Positions 41,877 to 49,886 of a DNA stretch of 64,000 nucleotides are shown here, in pieces. The DNA lies in NCBI GenBank assembly GCA_003241685.1, contig QFPJ01000002.1, forward strand, positions 62,001-126,000, read 5' to 3'. Made by a program: the position numbers and the translations under genes. Positions within the stretch are counted from its first letter, which is position 1. Each line of letters starts with the position of its first letter. This DNA comes from Sphingopyxis macrogoltabida. GTDB taxonomy: Bacteria; Pseudomonadota; Alphaproteobacteria; Sphingomonadales; Sphingomonadaceae. The notes beneath the pieces were generated by a model, which saw only the letters and a program-made list of their open reading frames with translations, made no database searches and had not been told where the DNA came from.

Positions 41877-42758
41877 TTACCAGTAAAAGAAGACGCTGAT
41901 GATGTGCGCCGACAGCGCCGCGATCAGCGCGAAGGTCAGCGGCACATGCACATAGAGCCAGATTTCGAGCAGTCCGCGCAGCCGCAGATGCTTGCGCAAT
42001 CGCGCCAGCGCCGCCTGCTTCTGCGACAACAGGCTCATCACCTTGTCGCGCGCTTCGCCATCGCCGGCTCGCGATGCGCCGAGGGCCTTCAACGCCGCCG
42101 CGGTCGCATCCTTCGGGTAACGGCCCGACAGGCGCGCGGCGATACCGCCCGCAAACGGATCTTCGTCCAGGCTGGCGAGGACCGGCGCGGTATCCTCCGG
42201 CGTCAACGGCTGCGCGGCGGTGTGAAGCTGGCGGTCGAAGGCGCGGATCGCCTCCAGCATCTGCATCTGCGTCATCTCGTCGCGGTTGTTCGACAGCGCG
42301 GCGGGCAATGTCGCATAAGCGATGACGCCGTACAGGCCCGACAGGATGACCAGCATCATCAGCACCCAAGCCAGCGTGTGGACGTTCCAGCCAAGCTGGA
42401 AGCCGGTGTGCCACGTGCCGATGACGATCAGGCTGAGCCCCAGATAGACATGCGCCGATGTCCAGGCCTTCAGCGACCAATAGTCGCTGGTCATCTTGCG
42501 CTTGCGATAACCGAGCGCGGTGAGCCAGAGGATCAGCAGCGCCCCGATCGTCCCCAGCGTATAGCCGTACCAGCTGCCGCCATTGTGCCGCGGCGTTACG
42601 TCGACCAGCGCATAGCTGACGATGATCAGCAGGCAGATCGCGCCCGAAATCTTTGCCCAGCGAAAGCCGGCGTAGCGCAGGAAGCCTTCATGCTTCTGCT
42701 CGCGCACGCGCTCGACATGGGTCGCCTTCGAACGGCGCCGCTGGAACAGGCTCGCCAT
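41877..42758 (-). CDS. Multi-His integral membrane protein, probable b-type heme subunit
   Basis: 293 residues from the ATG at 42758, which overlaps the preceding stop as TGATG. Five hydrophobic segments: ISGAICLLIIVSYALV, YTLGTIGALLILWLTALGY, AHVYLGLSLIVIGTWH, LAWVLMMLVILSGLYGVIAYA and WLYVHVPLTFALIAALSAHIISV. Histidines 12-14 residues apart within the third and fifth helices (AHVYLG...WHTG; VHVPL...SAHII) are placed as in diheme cytochrome b subunits. A helical cytoplasmic or periplasmic insert (about 160-255) separates the last two helices. It probably carries electrons from the Fe-S protein to the decaheme cytochrome; no direct family name is recognised. Confidence 0.75.
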   Translation of the reverse strand: MASLFQRRRSKATHVERVREQKHEGFLRYAGFRWAKISGAICLLIIVSYALVDVTPRHNGGSWYGYTLGTIGALLILWLTALGYRKRKMTSDYWSLKAWTSAHVYLGLSLIVIGTWHTGFQLGWNVHTLAWVLMMLVILSGLYGVIAYATLPAALSNNRDEMTQMQMLEAIRAFDRQLHTAAQPLTPEDTAPVLASLDEDPFAGGIAARLSGRYPKDATAAALKALGASRAGDGEARDKVMSLLSQKQAALARLRKHLRLRGLLEIWLYVHVPLTFALIAALSAHIISVFFYW

Positions 42759-45193
42759 CAGTCGGCGTCCTCTTCCAGCCGGGCGATCGACAGAAACTCT
42801 TCGGGCGACACGCGAATCGCCGCGCCGGTCGGACAGGCGCGCACGCACGCCGGGCCGCCCGCGATGCCCTTGCACATGTCGCATTTGACCGCGATCTTCT
42901 TGGGCTTCTCGTCACCCAATTGCTTCTTGGTCCATTTGGACGACGGTTCGCCCGGCCCGGGGCCCTTGCCCAGCAGCAGCCAGCTCAGCAGGCCGGGTTT
43001 CGGCGGCGGCGACGCCTCCATCCGGATCACGCCATAGGGACAGTTGCGCATGCAGTTGCCGCAGCCGATGCATCCCGGCTCCATGAACACCTCGCCATCG
43101 GGGCCGCGGTGGATCACGTTGGGCGGACAGTCCGCCATGCAGTGCGGATGCTCGCAGTGGCGGCAACTGGTCGGCACATGCAGATGCGCGAAGGTCTTGC
43201 CCGCCTCGCGGTCGAGCCGCGACAGGCCTTCGTGACTGTCGGCGCAGGCCTTTTCGCAATTGTCGCAGCCGACGCACAGATTTTCATCGATTAGCAGGGC
43301 GTCGGTCGCCTCGCCCAGCCCCTCCTTCATGATGAAGCTGGCGGTGTCCGAATAGAGGTCGACCGCGCTGGAATAGCTGTTCTTGCGCGATTCGATGAAG
43401 CTGTTCATCTGCGCGCGCTCGGCGACCGCGGCCTCGGTCGCTTCCCGCACCTGCGGCCGCGCGGCCAGCATCTTGCGAAACCCCTCGCCCGTCAGCTTGA
43501 TCAGTTCGGCGCCGACCGCCGCCTTCACCGTCGCGTTGCGCGGCTGGCCGCTCAGCACGCCCATCTCGCCGAAGAAGCTGCCGGCGGGAAGGTAGCGCAG
43601 GAAGATCGGCTTACCGCCAATATCCTTCTCGACCACCATCGACCCCGACCGGATGACATAGACATCGTCGCCCTGCTCGCCTTCGGTCAGCACGACCTTG
43701 CCCGCGGGGACGCGCGTCACCTCCGCTTCGTCGACCACGGGCTGCAGATCCTCGACGGTCAGCCCGCCCTTGAATATCTGGAGCAATTGCCGTTCCAGCG
43801 AGATACGGTTGATCACGCGCTTCGCGCCCGGCACCGCCGCCATCAGCTTCAGCGCCGCGGTGCGCGACACCTCGACGAAAATACTGTCCTCGCCGGCGCG
43901 AATCGTCGCGCCGCGCTTGCGGCCGGAAATCAGGCCGACCTCGCCAAAGATCGATCCCTGCTCGATCGGCACGATAATGCCGGGTCCGACTTCGACATCG
44001 GCATGGCCGTCGGCGATCGCGAACAGCGACGATCCCGGCTCGCCCTTTTCAAACACCACCTCCCCCTTGCGGTAAAAGGCGACCTTCGAATCGAGCATGA
44101 ATTCGCGCATCTGCAACGGCGACACGTCGGCGAAGATGCGGACGCGTGTCCGCAGGTAATCCAGCCACTCGCTGACCGATTTCTGCTGCGGCAGGTTCGC
44201 GAAGATCGCCGCCAGATCCTTTTCGTCGGCGGGGGTCAGCGCCGTATTGCCGTTGATGAACTCGACGACGTCATAGCCCTGGTTCATGCAATGCTTGATC
44301 AGCGGATAGCCCGCCAGCGCCCCGATGACGAAGATGCCGGGCACCGTCGATTCAAAGGTCGGCGACAATTTGGGAAAGGCTTCGCGGTCGGGCCCGGTGA
44401 ATTCGATCCCCATCGATTCGACGAAGCCGCGCGGCGCGACCGACCCCAGCCGCGCGACGATCACGTCGCACTGGATCTTTTCGTCCCCCGTCGGGGTTTC
44501 CAGCGTCAGCCAGCCGTCTTCGACCTTTTTCGGCTGCGTCTCGGTTCGGATGCTCAGCAGGCCGTTCTCGCCCGCTTCCATCATGTCCGACACATTCTTC
44601 GCCTTGGCGCGCGCGAAATCCTTGGATCGGTTGAGGATGGTGACGGTGTTTTCCAGCGCCTCCTCGGCGACGCCCAGCGCATTTTCGATGCCCGCGTCGC
44701 CCGATCCGACGACGGTGATATGCCGGTCCTTGAAATCCTCCGGATCGTCGACCTGATAGATGATGTGCGGCAGATCATTGCCTTCGCACCGCAGCCGGTT
44801 CGGATTGCCCTGCGTCCCGATCGCCAGGACGATATTTTCCGCATGGACGACATCGCCCTTCGCGGTCTTGATCGCAAAACCGCCTTTCGCCCCCGTCACC
44901 TCGGTGACGTCGGCGTGGTAGAGGACGTTCACCTGGTTGTTCGCGGCATCCTCGTCCCAGTTGCCAAGGATATATTCGCGCGCGCCCTCCGCAAAGCGGC
45001 AGTCGGAGCGCAGGTCGAGCCGTTCGGGCGTCGCGAGCACGCGCTTGCCCTTTTGATATTTGAAGATGGTGTCGGACAGATGGTCCGTTTTTTCGAGCAG
45101 GACGTGGCTCAGCCCCAGCTGCCCCGCGCGCGCAGCCGCGCTCAGCCCGGCCGGCCCCGAGCCGATGATCGCAACCTTCACCGGTTCGCTCAT
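42758..45193 (-). CDS. Fusion: TrxR/YpdA-like oxidoreductase, two cNMP-binding domains, four [4Fe-4S] clusters
   Basis: 811 residues. An FAD/NAD(P)-binding module (about 1-330) shows IIGSGPAGLSAAA (FAD), VVGSGDAGIENA (NAD(P), near 161) and VIGALAGYP, but no CxxC, so it is not a thioredoxin reductase. Two cNMP domains follow (about 360-450 with FGEVGLISGRKRGAT; about 478-571 with FFGEMGVLSGQPRNAT); both keep Gly-Glu and the phosphate-binding Arg. The last 170 residues hold four cysteine sets: CVGCDNCEKAC, CRHCEHPHCMADC, CIGCGNCMRNC and CDMCKGIAGGPACVRAC, a DmsB/HybA-like ferredoxin. No signal peptide, so cytoplasmic. It heads the operon with the membrane subunit and decaheme cytochrome. A weak TTGACC -35 sits at 45364-45369. 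Confidence 0.9.
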   Translation of the reverse strand: MSEPVKVAIIGSGPAGLSAAARAGQLGLSHVLLEKTDHLSDTIFKYQKGKRVLATPERLDLRSDCRFAEGAREYILGNWDEDAANNQVNVLYHADVTEVTGAKGGFAIKTAKGDVVHAENIVLAIGTQGNPNRLRCEGNDLPHIIYQVDDPEDFKDRHITVVGSGDAGIENALGVAEEALENTVTILNRSKDFARAKAKNVSDMMEAGENGLLSIRTETQPKKVEDGWLTLETPTGDEKIQCDVIVARLGSVAPRGFVESMGIEFTGPDREAFPKLSPTFESTVPGIFVIGALAGYPLIKHCMNQGYDVVEFINGNTALTPADEKDLAAIFANLPQQKSVSEWLDYLRTRVRIFADVSPLQMREFMLDSKVAFYRKGEVVFEKGEPGSSLFAIADGHADVEVGPGIIVPIEQGSIFGEVGLISGRKRGATIRAGEDSIFVEVSRTAALKLMAAVPGAKRVINRISLERQLLQIFKGGLTVEDLQPVVDEAEVTRVPAGKVVLTEGEQGDDVYVIRSGSMVVEKDIGGKPIFLRYLPAGSFFGEMGVLSGQPRNATVKAAVGAELIKLTGEGFRKMLAARPQVREATEAAVAERAQMNSFIESRKNSYSSAVDLYSDTASFIMKEGLGEATDALLIDENLCVGCDNCEKACADSHEGLSRLDREAGKTFAHLHVPTSCRHCEHPHCMADCPPNVIHRGPDGEVFMEPGCIGCGNCMRNCPYGVIRMEASPPPKPGLLSWLLLGKGPGPGEPSSKWTKKQLGDEKPKKIAVKCDMCKGIAGGPACVRACPTGAAIRVSPEEFLSIARLEEDAD

Positions 45194-45422
45194 ACGTGCA
45201 GTCCCCGCCGTTGGATGTCCACGCCGCGCCTGCCGTTTCCTGTGCTGACAAACGCGTGCACGGGCATCCCTTCCCCCTATCGCCAGCCCCCCGGCGATTT
45301 CATAACGGATGCGACCCGGACTTATGTCCTGGGTACAAAGCTATGCCCTTGAAAGCGGGGGAAGGTCAACCGGAGAGGCGGAGAATCCGGGCTTCTGCGA
45401 GACGTTCGCAACAGCGGGGCGG

Positions 45423-46196
45423 TCAGGCCGGCTCGAACATCGCCGCCAGACGATCGGACGCGGACGGTTCGAAGCGCGACCAGCCATCGGGGCCCAGCTT
45501 CTCCAGCGGGCGGAACCGCGCCTTATAGGCCATGCGCGCCGACCCTTCGATCCAGTAGCCGAGATAAACATAGGGCAGCCCCGCCGTCGCGGCCCGATCG
45601 ACATGATCGGCGATGATATAGGTGCCAAGGCCTTCACGCAGCGGGTGCGCGGCATCGAAGAAGCTGTAGATCATCGACAGGCCGTCGCCCTGCCGATCGG
45701 TCAGGCAGCATCCAACCAGGCGCCCGCGCGATCCGTCGGCGGTCGGCTCGCGATATTCGACCATGTAACTGTCGACCGGCGTCTGTTCGACCATGTCGGC
45801 GAAATCCTGTTCGTCCATGTCCGCCATGCCGCCATGGGGATGGCGCGCACCAAGGTAGAAGCGCAGCAGCGCATATTGCTCCTCGGTCGCCCAGGGCTTG
45901 CAAGCGGTCGCGACCAGGTCGCGGTTGCGGCGTATCGTGCGCTTCTGCGACGCGCTCGGCTTGAACTCGGCGGCGCAGACGCGCACCGACACGCAGGCGG
46001 AGCAGTCGGCGCAGCTCGGCCGATAGGCAACCGACTGGCTGCGGCGAAAACCGATGCGGCCCAGCGCGTCGTTCAATTCATTCGCATTCGCTCCGCCCAG
46101 TTCGGTGAACACCTTGCGCTCGGTCTTTCCATCCAGATAGGGGCACGGGGCCGGACTGGTGACGAAAAAACGCGGGAAACGGAACGGTGCGGACAC
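45423..46196 (-). CDS. bpt: Arginyltransferase / aspartate-glutamate leucyltransferase (Bpt/Ate1 family)
   Basis: 257 residues. Attaches Leu (or Arg) from aminoacyl-tRNA to proteins with N-terminal Asp or Glu, marking them for ClpS/ClpAP degradation. Diagnostic features are PCPYLDGKTERKVFTEL, the cysteines in YRPSCADCSACVSVRV and the C-terminal YSFFDAAHPLREGLGTYIIADH and YLGYWIEGSARMAYK. Length is normal. It stands alone on the minus strand with a good promoter at 46265-46292 and an upstream 17-bp direct repeat. Confidence 0.95.
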   Translation of the reverse strand: MSAPFRFPRFFVTSPAPCPYLDGKTERKVFTELGGANANELNDALGRIGFRRSQSVAYRPSCADCSACVSVRVCAAEFKPSASQKRTIRRNRDLVATACKPWATEEQYALLRFYLGARHPHGGMADMDEQDFADMVEQTPVDSYMVEYREPTADGSRGRLVGCCLTDRQGDGLSMIYSFFDAAHPLREGLGTYIIADHVDRAATAGLPYVYLGYWIEGSARMAYKARFRPLEKLGPDGWSRFEPSASDRLAAMFEPA

Positions 46197-46264
46197 GCGG
46201 CAACAACCTTTCGGGTTCTAGGATGCGGCACCCCCCACGCGGCGCCGACGCACTGACTGCACCG

Positions 46265-46292
46265 AATATGCCGCGCCGCGTCAATGGTGCAA
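46265..46292 (-). promoter_or_regulatory. Probable sigma-70 type promoter of bpt
   Basis: On the minus strand TTGCAC (46287-46292), a 16-base spacer, then CATATT (46265-46270). The predicted transcript would start near 46257, leaving about 60 bases before the ATG. Confidence 0.45.
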
Positions 46293-46314
46293 AGACCGTT
46301 TACCATTTTTAATC

Positions 46315-46381
46315 GTGCCGGACTGAATCAACCCCGAAATTTTCTGAATCGCGCGGTAACTTTTGTGCCGGACTGAATCAA
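46315..46381. repeat. 17-bp exact direct repeat between pyk and bpt
   Basis: GTGCCGGACTGAATCAA occurs at 46315-46331 and 46365-46381, with starts 50 bp apart; the 33 bp between include CTGAATC, a shorter third match. The pair lies just upstream of the bpt promoter and downstream of the pyk stop. Confidence 0.7.
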
Positions 46382-46414
46382 AAAGCCTCGCCTGACGACG
46401 ACGGAAAGCCGGCG

Positions 46415-47869
46415 TCAGCTATAGCCGCGCAGTTCGTCGCCGGTCAGCGTGGCGACATGAAGCACATTGGTCGATCCGGGCGTGCCGAACGGAACCCCCG
46501 CCATCATCACCAGCTTCGACCCGGCCGCCGCGATCCCGTGGCGCAGCGCCATGCGCTTGCCCTTCGCGATCATCTCCTCGAAACTGCCGATATCCTTGGT
46601 CGGCACGGCGTGCGCGCCCCACAGCAGGCCCATGCGCCGCGCCGCGTCGCGCTTCGGCGTCAGGATCAGCAGCGGCGCGCCCGGCCGTTCGCGCGCGACG
46701 CGCCGTGCCGTCGATCCCGAAAAGGTGAAACAGATGATCGCGTCGGCGGCGATCGTCGTGATGATGCCCCCCGCCGCTTCCGCCAGCGCGTCGGCGGTCG
46801 TCGCGTCGGGGTGGGTTTCGGTAAAGTGCAGCCGGCGGAAATAATCGGGATCGCTTTCGACCGACCGCGCGATCGAATCCATCATCGCGACCGCTTCGAC
46901 AGGCCAGGCCCCGGCCGCCGTTTCCGCCGACAGCATGATCGCATCGGCGCCGTCATACACCGCGGTGGCAACGTCCGACACCTCCGCGCGCGTCGGCGAG
47001 GGCGAGACGATCATCGATTCGAGCATCTGCGTCGCGACGACCACCGGCTTGCCCATGCGCCGCGCCGTGGCGACGATCCGCTTTTGCAGCGGCGGCACCG
47101 CTTCGGGCGGCAGTTCGACACCCAGATCGCCCCGCGCGACCATGGCCGCGTCGGCGAGTTCGAGGATTTCCTCCAGCCGCTGGACGCCGGACGGCTTCTC
47201 GAACTTTACGAGAAGCGCCGCCTTGCCGCCGATCAGCCGCCGCGCTTCGGCGACATCCTCGGGCCGCTGGACAAAGGACAGCGCGATCCAGTCGACATGC
47301 TGTTCCAGCGCGAAGGCGAGATCGCGGCGATCCTTCTCGGTCAGCGCCGCCAGCGGGACGACGACGTCGGGGACATTGACGCCCTTGCGATCCGATATCC
47401 GGCCGCCGACCTCGACCAGCGTGTCGATTCGCCCCGGCGCGACGGCCTGTACGCGCAGCACCAGCTTGCCATCGTCGACGAGCAGGCGTGTCCCCGGTTC
47501 GAGCGCCGCGAACAATTCGGGATGCGGCAGGTGGACGCGCGCCGCGTTGCCCGGCGCGGGGTCATCGTCGAGCGCAAGGACCGCGCCCTTTTCCAGCTCT
47601 GCGCCGCCATCGGCAAAACTGCCGACACGCAGCTTGGGTCCTTGCAGGTCGACCAGAATCGTCGTCGGGCGGCCGGTTTCCTTTTCCAGCGCACGGATCG
47701 CGGCGATCGCCCTGGCATGGCCTTCATGATCGCCATGGCTCATATTGACGCGAAAGGCATCGGCGCCGGCGCGGTGCAGCGCCGCGATCATCGCGGGATT
47801 GGCGCTCGCGGGGCCAAGCGTGGCCAGAATCCGAACCTTGCGCTGGCGGGGGGCAGTCGATTGGGTCAC
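46415..47869 (-). CDS. pyk: Pyruvate kinase
   Basis: 484 residues from a GTG at 47869, which has GGAGAG 5 bases upstream; an ATG at 47905 gives a non-homologous extension. Converts phosphoenolpyruvate and ADP to pyruvate and ATP. Seen are VRILATLGPAS, FRVNMSHGDHEGH, DLQGPKLR, the substrate loop LVKFEKPSGVQ, MVARGDLGVELP, VVATQMLESM and the DGADAIMLSAETAAG signature. The C-terminal allosteric domain is complete. It is transcribed away from the DUF1244 gene, with about 115 bp between the starts. Confidence 0.96.
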   Translation of the reverse strand: MTQSTAPRQRKVRILATLGPASANPAMIAALHRAGADAFRVNMSHGDHEGHARAIAAIRALEKETGRPTTILVDLQGPKLRVGSFADGGAELEKGAVLALDDDPAPGNAARVHLPHPELFAALEPGTRLLVDDGKLVLRVQAVAPGRIDTLVEVGGRISDRKGVNVPDVVVPLAALTEKDRRDLAFALEQHVDWIALSFVQRPEDVAEARRLIGGKAALLVKFEKPSGVQRLEEILELADAAMVARGDLGVELPPEAVPPLQKRIVATARRMGKPVVVATQMLESMIVSPSPTRAEVSDVATAVYDGADAIMLSAETAAGAWPVEAVAMMDSIARSVESDPDYFRRLHFTETHPDATTADALAEAAGGIITTIAADAIICFTFSGSTARRVARERPGAPLLILTPKRDAARRMGLLWGAHAVPTKDIGSFEEMIAKGKRMALRHGIAAAGSKLVMMAGVPFGTPGSTNVLHVATLTGDELRGYS

Positions 47870-47984
47870 AATCTCTCCAATGGATCGTGGTTTCGTGCCG
47901 TGCATGACGCGTTGATCGGGGCCACGCAACCGCCGTATAGCTATTCAACCCCGCCGACAGAAGACGACAAAGAGGAAACCCGCC

Positions 47985-48314
47985 ATGTCCTGCAGCGACG
48001 ACAGCATCGCTTCCGCTGACCCGCTCGACACGATCGACGATGCCGTGGCCGCCGCGGCCTTCCGCCGCCTCGTCCGCCTGCTCCGGCATCGCAGCGATGC
48101 CGCGAATATCGACCTGATGGGGCTCGCCGGCTTCTGCCGCAACTGTCTCGGCGACTGGATCGCCGAGGCGGGCGATATGGACAAGGAAAGCGGCCGCGCC
48201 ATCGTCCACGGCATGCCGACCGCGACATGGAAAACCCGCTTTCACGTCGCCGCCACCCCCGAACAGCTCGCGCGGATGGAAGAAAGCATGGCGAAGAATC
48301 CCGGACGCCGCTAA
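47985..48314 (+). CDS. DUF1244 domain-containing protein
   Basis: 109 residues, ATG at 47985 with GAGGAAA 6 bases upstream. The conserved core NIDLMGLAGFCRNCLGDWI and KTRFHVAATPEQLARMEESMAKNP place it in DUF1244, a small family of unknown function found mainly in proteobacteria. The FCRNC cysteine pair could bind metal or form a disulfide. It leads three small plus-strand genes (with gapR and the YbjQ-type gene), separated by 54 and 42 bp. Confidence 0.9.
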   Translation: MSCSDDSIASADPLDTIDDAVAAAAFRRLVRLLRHRSDAANIDLMGLAGFCRNCLGDWIAEAGDMDKESGRAIVHGMPTATWKTRFHVAATPEQLARMEESMAKNPGRR

Positions 48315-48368
48315 TCGGGCGCCGAGGCGATTCTCGCCGTACCCGATCCAACTCCAGCGGAGCATAAA

Positions 48369-48611
48369 ATGAGCGAAGCCACGACTGCCGACGAACAACT
48401 GCGCCTTTTCATCGAGCGTATCGAACGGCTGGAAGAAGAGAAAAAGGGCATCGCCGACGATATTCGCGACGTCTATCTGGAATCGAAATCGCAGGGCTAT
48501 GATCCCAAGATCATGCGCCAGATCGTGCGGCTGCGTAAAATGCCGGTTCACGACCGCAAGGAAATGGAAGCGATTCTGGACGTCTATAAATCGGCCCTCG
48601 GCATCGCCTGA
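48369..48611 (+). CDS. gapR: GapR-type nucleoid-associated protein (DUF2312)
   Basis: 80 residues. The whole protein is the DUF2312/GapR domain: LRLFIERIERLEEEKKGIADDIRDVYLESKSQGYDPKIMRQIVRLRKM. GapR of Caulobacter encircles overtwisted, A/T-rich DNA ahead of replication and transcription and supports growth and division. The heptad pattern fits its helical tetramer. Length matches. No special regulatory sequence seen. Confidence 0.95.
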   Translation: MSEATTADEQLRLFIERIERLEEEKKGIADDIRDVYLESKSQGYDPKIMRQIVRLRKMPVHDRKEMEAILDVYKSALGIA

Positions 48612-48653
48612 CGCCGATCCGCGACCCAAGCGACAACCAGCAGGAGAGCGACG

Positions 48654-48971
48654 ATGTTCAGCACCACCACCAACGCCATCGAGGGCCGGCCGGTCCGCGA
48701 ATATCTGGGCATCGTCACCGGCGAGGTGATCGTCGGCGCGAACCTGTTCCGCGACCTGTTCGCCAGCATCACCGACATCGTCGGCGGCCGTTCGGGCAAA
48801 TATGAGGACGTCCTTGCCCGTGCGCGCAAGGAAGCGATCGGCGAAATGGAAGCGGAGGCCGCGCGCCTGGGCGGCAATGCCGTCATCGGCGTCGACCTCG
48901 ACTATGAGGTGCTCGGCCAGAACGGGTCGATGCTGATGGTCAGCGCGTCGGGAACCGCCGTGATTGTCTGA
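48654..48971 (+). CDS. YbjQ/UPF0145 family heavy-metal-binding-domain protein
   Basis: 105 residues, with AGGAGAG before the ATG at 48654. TTTNAIEGRPVREYLGIVTGEVIVGANLFRDLFASITDIVGGRSGKYE and EAEAARLGGNAVIGVDLDYEVLG are the family signature. UPF0145 proteins form beta-barrel pentamers; despite the historic name, metal binding is not established. Function unknown. Followed by a palindromic repeat element rather than a clear terminator. Confidence 0.92.
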   Translation: MFSTTTNAIEGRPVREYLGIVTGEVIVGANLFRDLFASITDIVGGRSGKYEDVLARARKEAIGEMEAEAARLGGNAVIGVDLDYEVLGQNGSMLMVSASGTAVIV

Positions 48972-49024
48972 ACCGGCACGCGCGGTTGTCTGTTCCCGCG
49001 CTTCGCGCTAGGGGCGGCGCAATT

Positions 49025-49120
49025 CGTCATTGCGAGCGAAGCGAAGCAATCTCCGTCCGTGTGCCCCGCGCGCGGCTTTCCACAGGAGTTTGCCGCGTCG
49101 CTCCGCTTCTCGCCATGACG
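49025..49120. repeat. REP-like palindromic element
   Basis: The outer arms CGTCATTGCGAG (49025-49036) and CTCGCCATGACG (49109-49120) are inverted repeats matching at 11 of 12 bases, and the arms continue imperfectly inward (GCGAAGC against GCTTCGC-like bases). The element fills the gap between the YbjQ-type gene and yebC and ends right at the yebC ribosome site. I recall similar CATTGCGAG palindromes as dispersed repeats in sphingomonads. Confidence 0.75.
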
Positions 49121-49139
49121 CTTAACGATGGAGGGTGGC

Positions 49140-49886
49140 TTGGCCGGCCATAGCAAATTCAAGAATATCATGCACCGCAAGGGTGCGCAGGACAAAAAGC
49201 GCAGCAGCCTTTTTTCGAAGCTCAGCCGCGAAATCACCGTTGCCGCGAAAATGGGCCTGCCTGACCCGGATGCCAACGCGCGTCTGCGCGCCGCCGTCAA
49301 CGCCGCCAAGGCGCAGTCGATGCCCAAGGACAATATCCAGCGCGCGATCGACAAGGCGGCGGGTGGCGATGGCGATAATTATGAGGAAATCCGCTACGAA
49401 GGCTATGGCCCCGGCGGCGTTTCGCTGATCGTCGAGGCGCTGACCGACAATCGCAACCGCACCGCGACCAACGTCCGCACCGCGTTCAGCAAGAATGGCG
49501 GCAATCTGGGCACGTCGGGCAGCGTCAGCCACGGTTTCGACCGGCTGGGCATGATCAGCTATGCCGCCGGTGCCGGCGACGCCGACACGGTGTTCGAAGC
49601 CGCGCTCGACGCGGGCGCCGACGACGTCGAATCGTCGGAGGACGGCCACGACATCTGGACCAGCGTCGACAGCCTGCACGAAGTCGCGAAGGCGCTGGAG
49701 TCCAAGCTGGGCGAAGCCGAAGGCGTGAAGCTGGCATGGCGCCCGACGCTGAAGAGCGAAGTCGCCGACGAGTCGGTCGCGCAGACGCTGTTCAAGCTCA
49801 TCGACACGCTCGACGACGACGACGATGTCCAGACCGTCTGGGGCAATTACGACATCCCCGATGCGGTGATGGAGAAACTCGGCTGA
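49140..49886 (+). CDS. yebC: YebC/PmpR (TACO1) family protein
   Basis: 248 residues from a TTG at 49140, which gives the canonical N-terminus MAGHSKFKNIMHRKGAQDKKR and has GGAGGG just upstream; the ATG at 49128 lies inside that ribosome site and adds four unlikely residues. Contains the DDNIQRAIDKAAG-type motif and the GPGGVSLIVEALTDNRNRT core. Known as a DNA-binding regulator in older work and more recently as a ribosome-associated factor helping with difficult stretches such as polyproline. It overlaps the start of ruvC and forms the beginning of the ruv operon. Confidence 0.95.
   Translation: MAGHSKFKNIMHRKGAQDKKRSSLFSKLSREITVAAKMGLPDPDANARLRAAVNAAKAQSMPKDNIQRAIDKAAGGDGDNYEEIRYEGYGPGGVSLIVEALTDNRNRTATNVRTAFSKNGGNLGTSGSVSHGFDRLGMISYAAGAGDADTVFEAALDAGADDVESSEDGHDIWTSVDSLHEVAKALESKLGEAEGVKLAWRPTLKSEVADESVAQTLFKLIDTLDDDDDVQTVWGNYDIPDAVMEKLG

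Noticed and set aside
42758..45193. Thioredoxin reductase
   Set aside because: The flavin module lacks the CxxC redox pair and is fused to cNMP and Fe-S domains.
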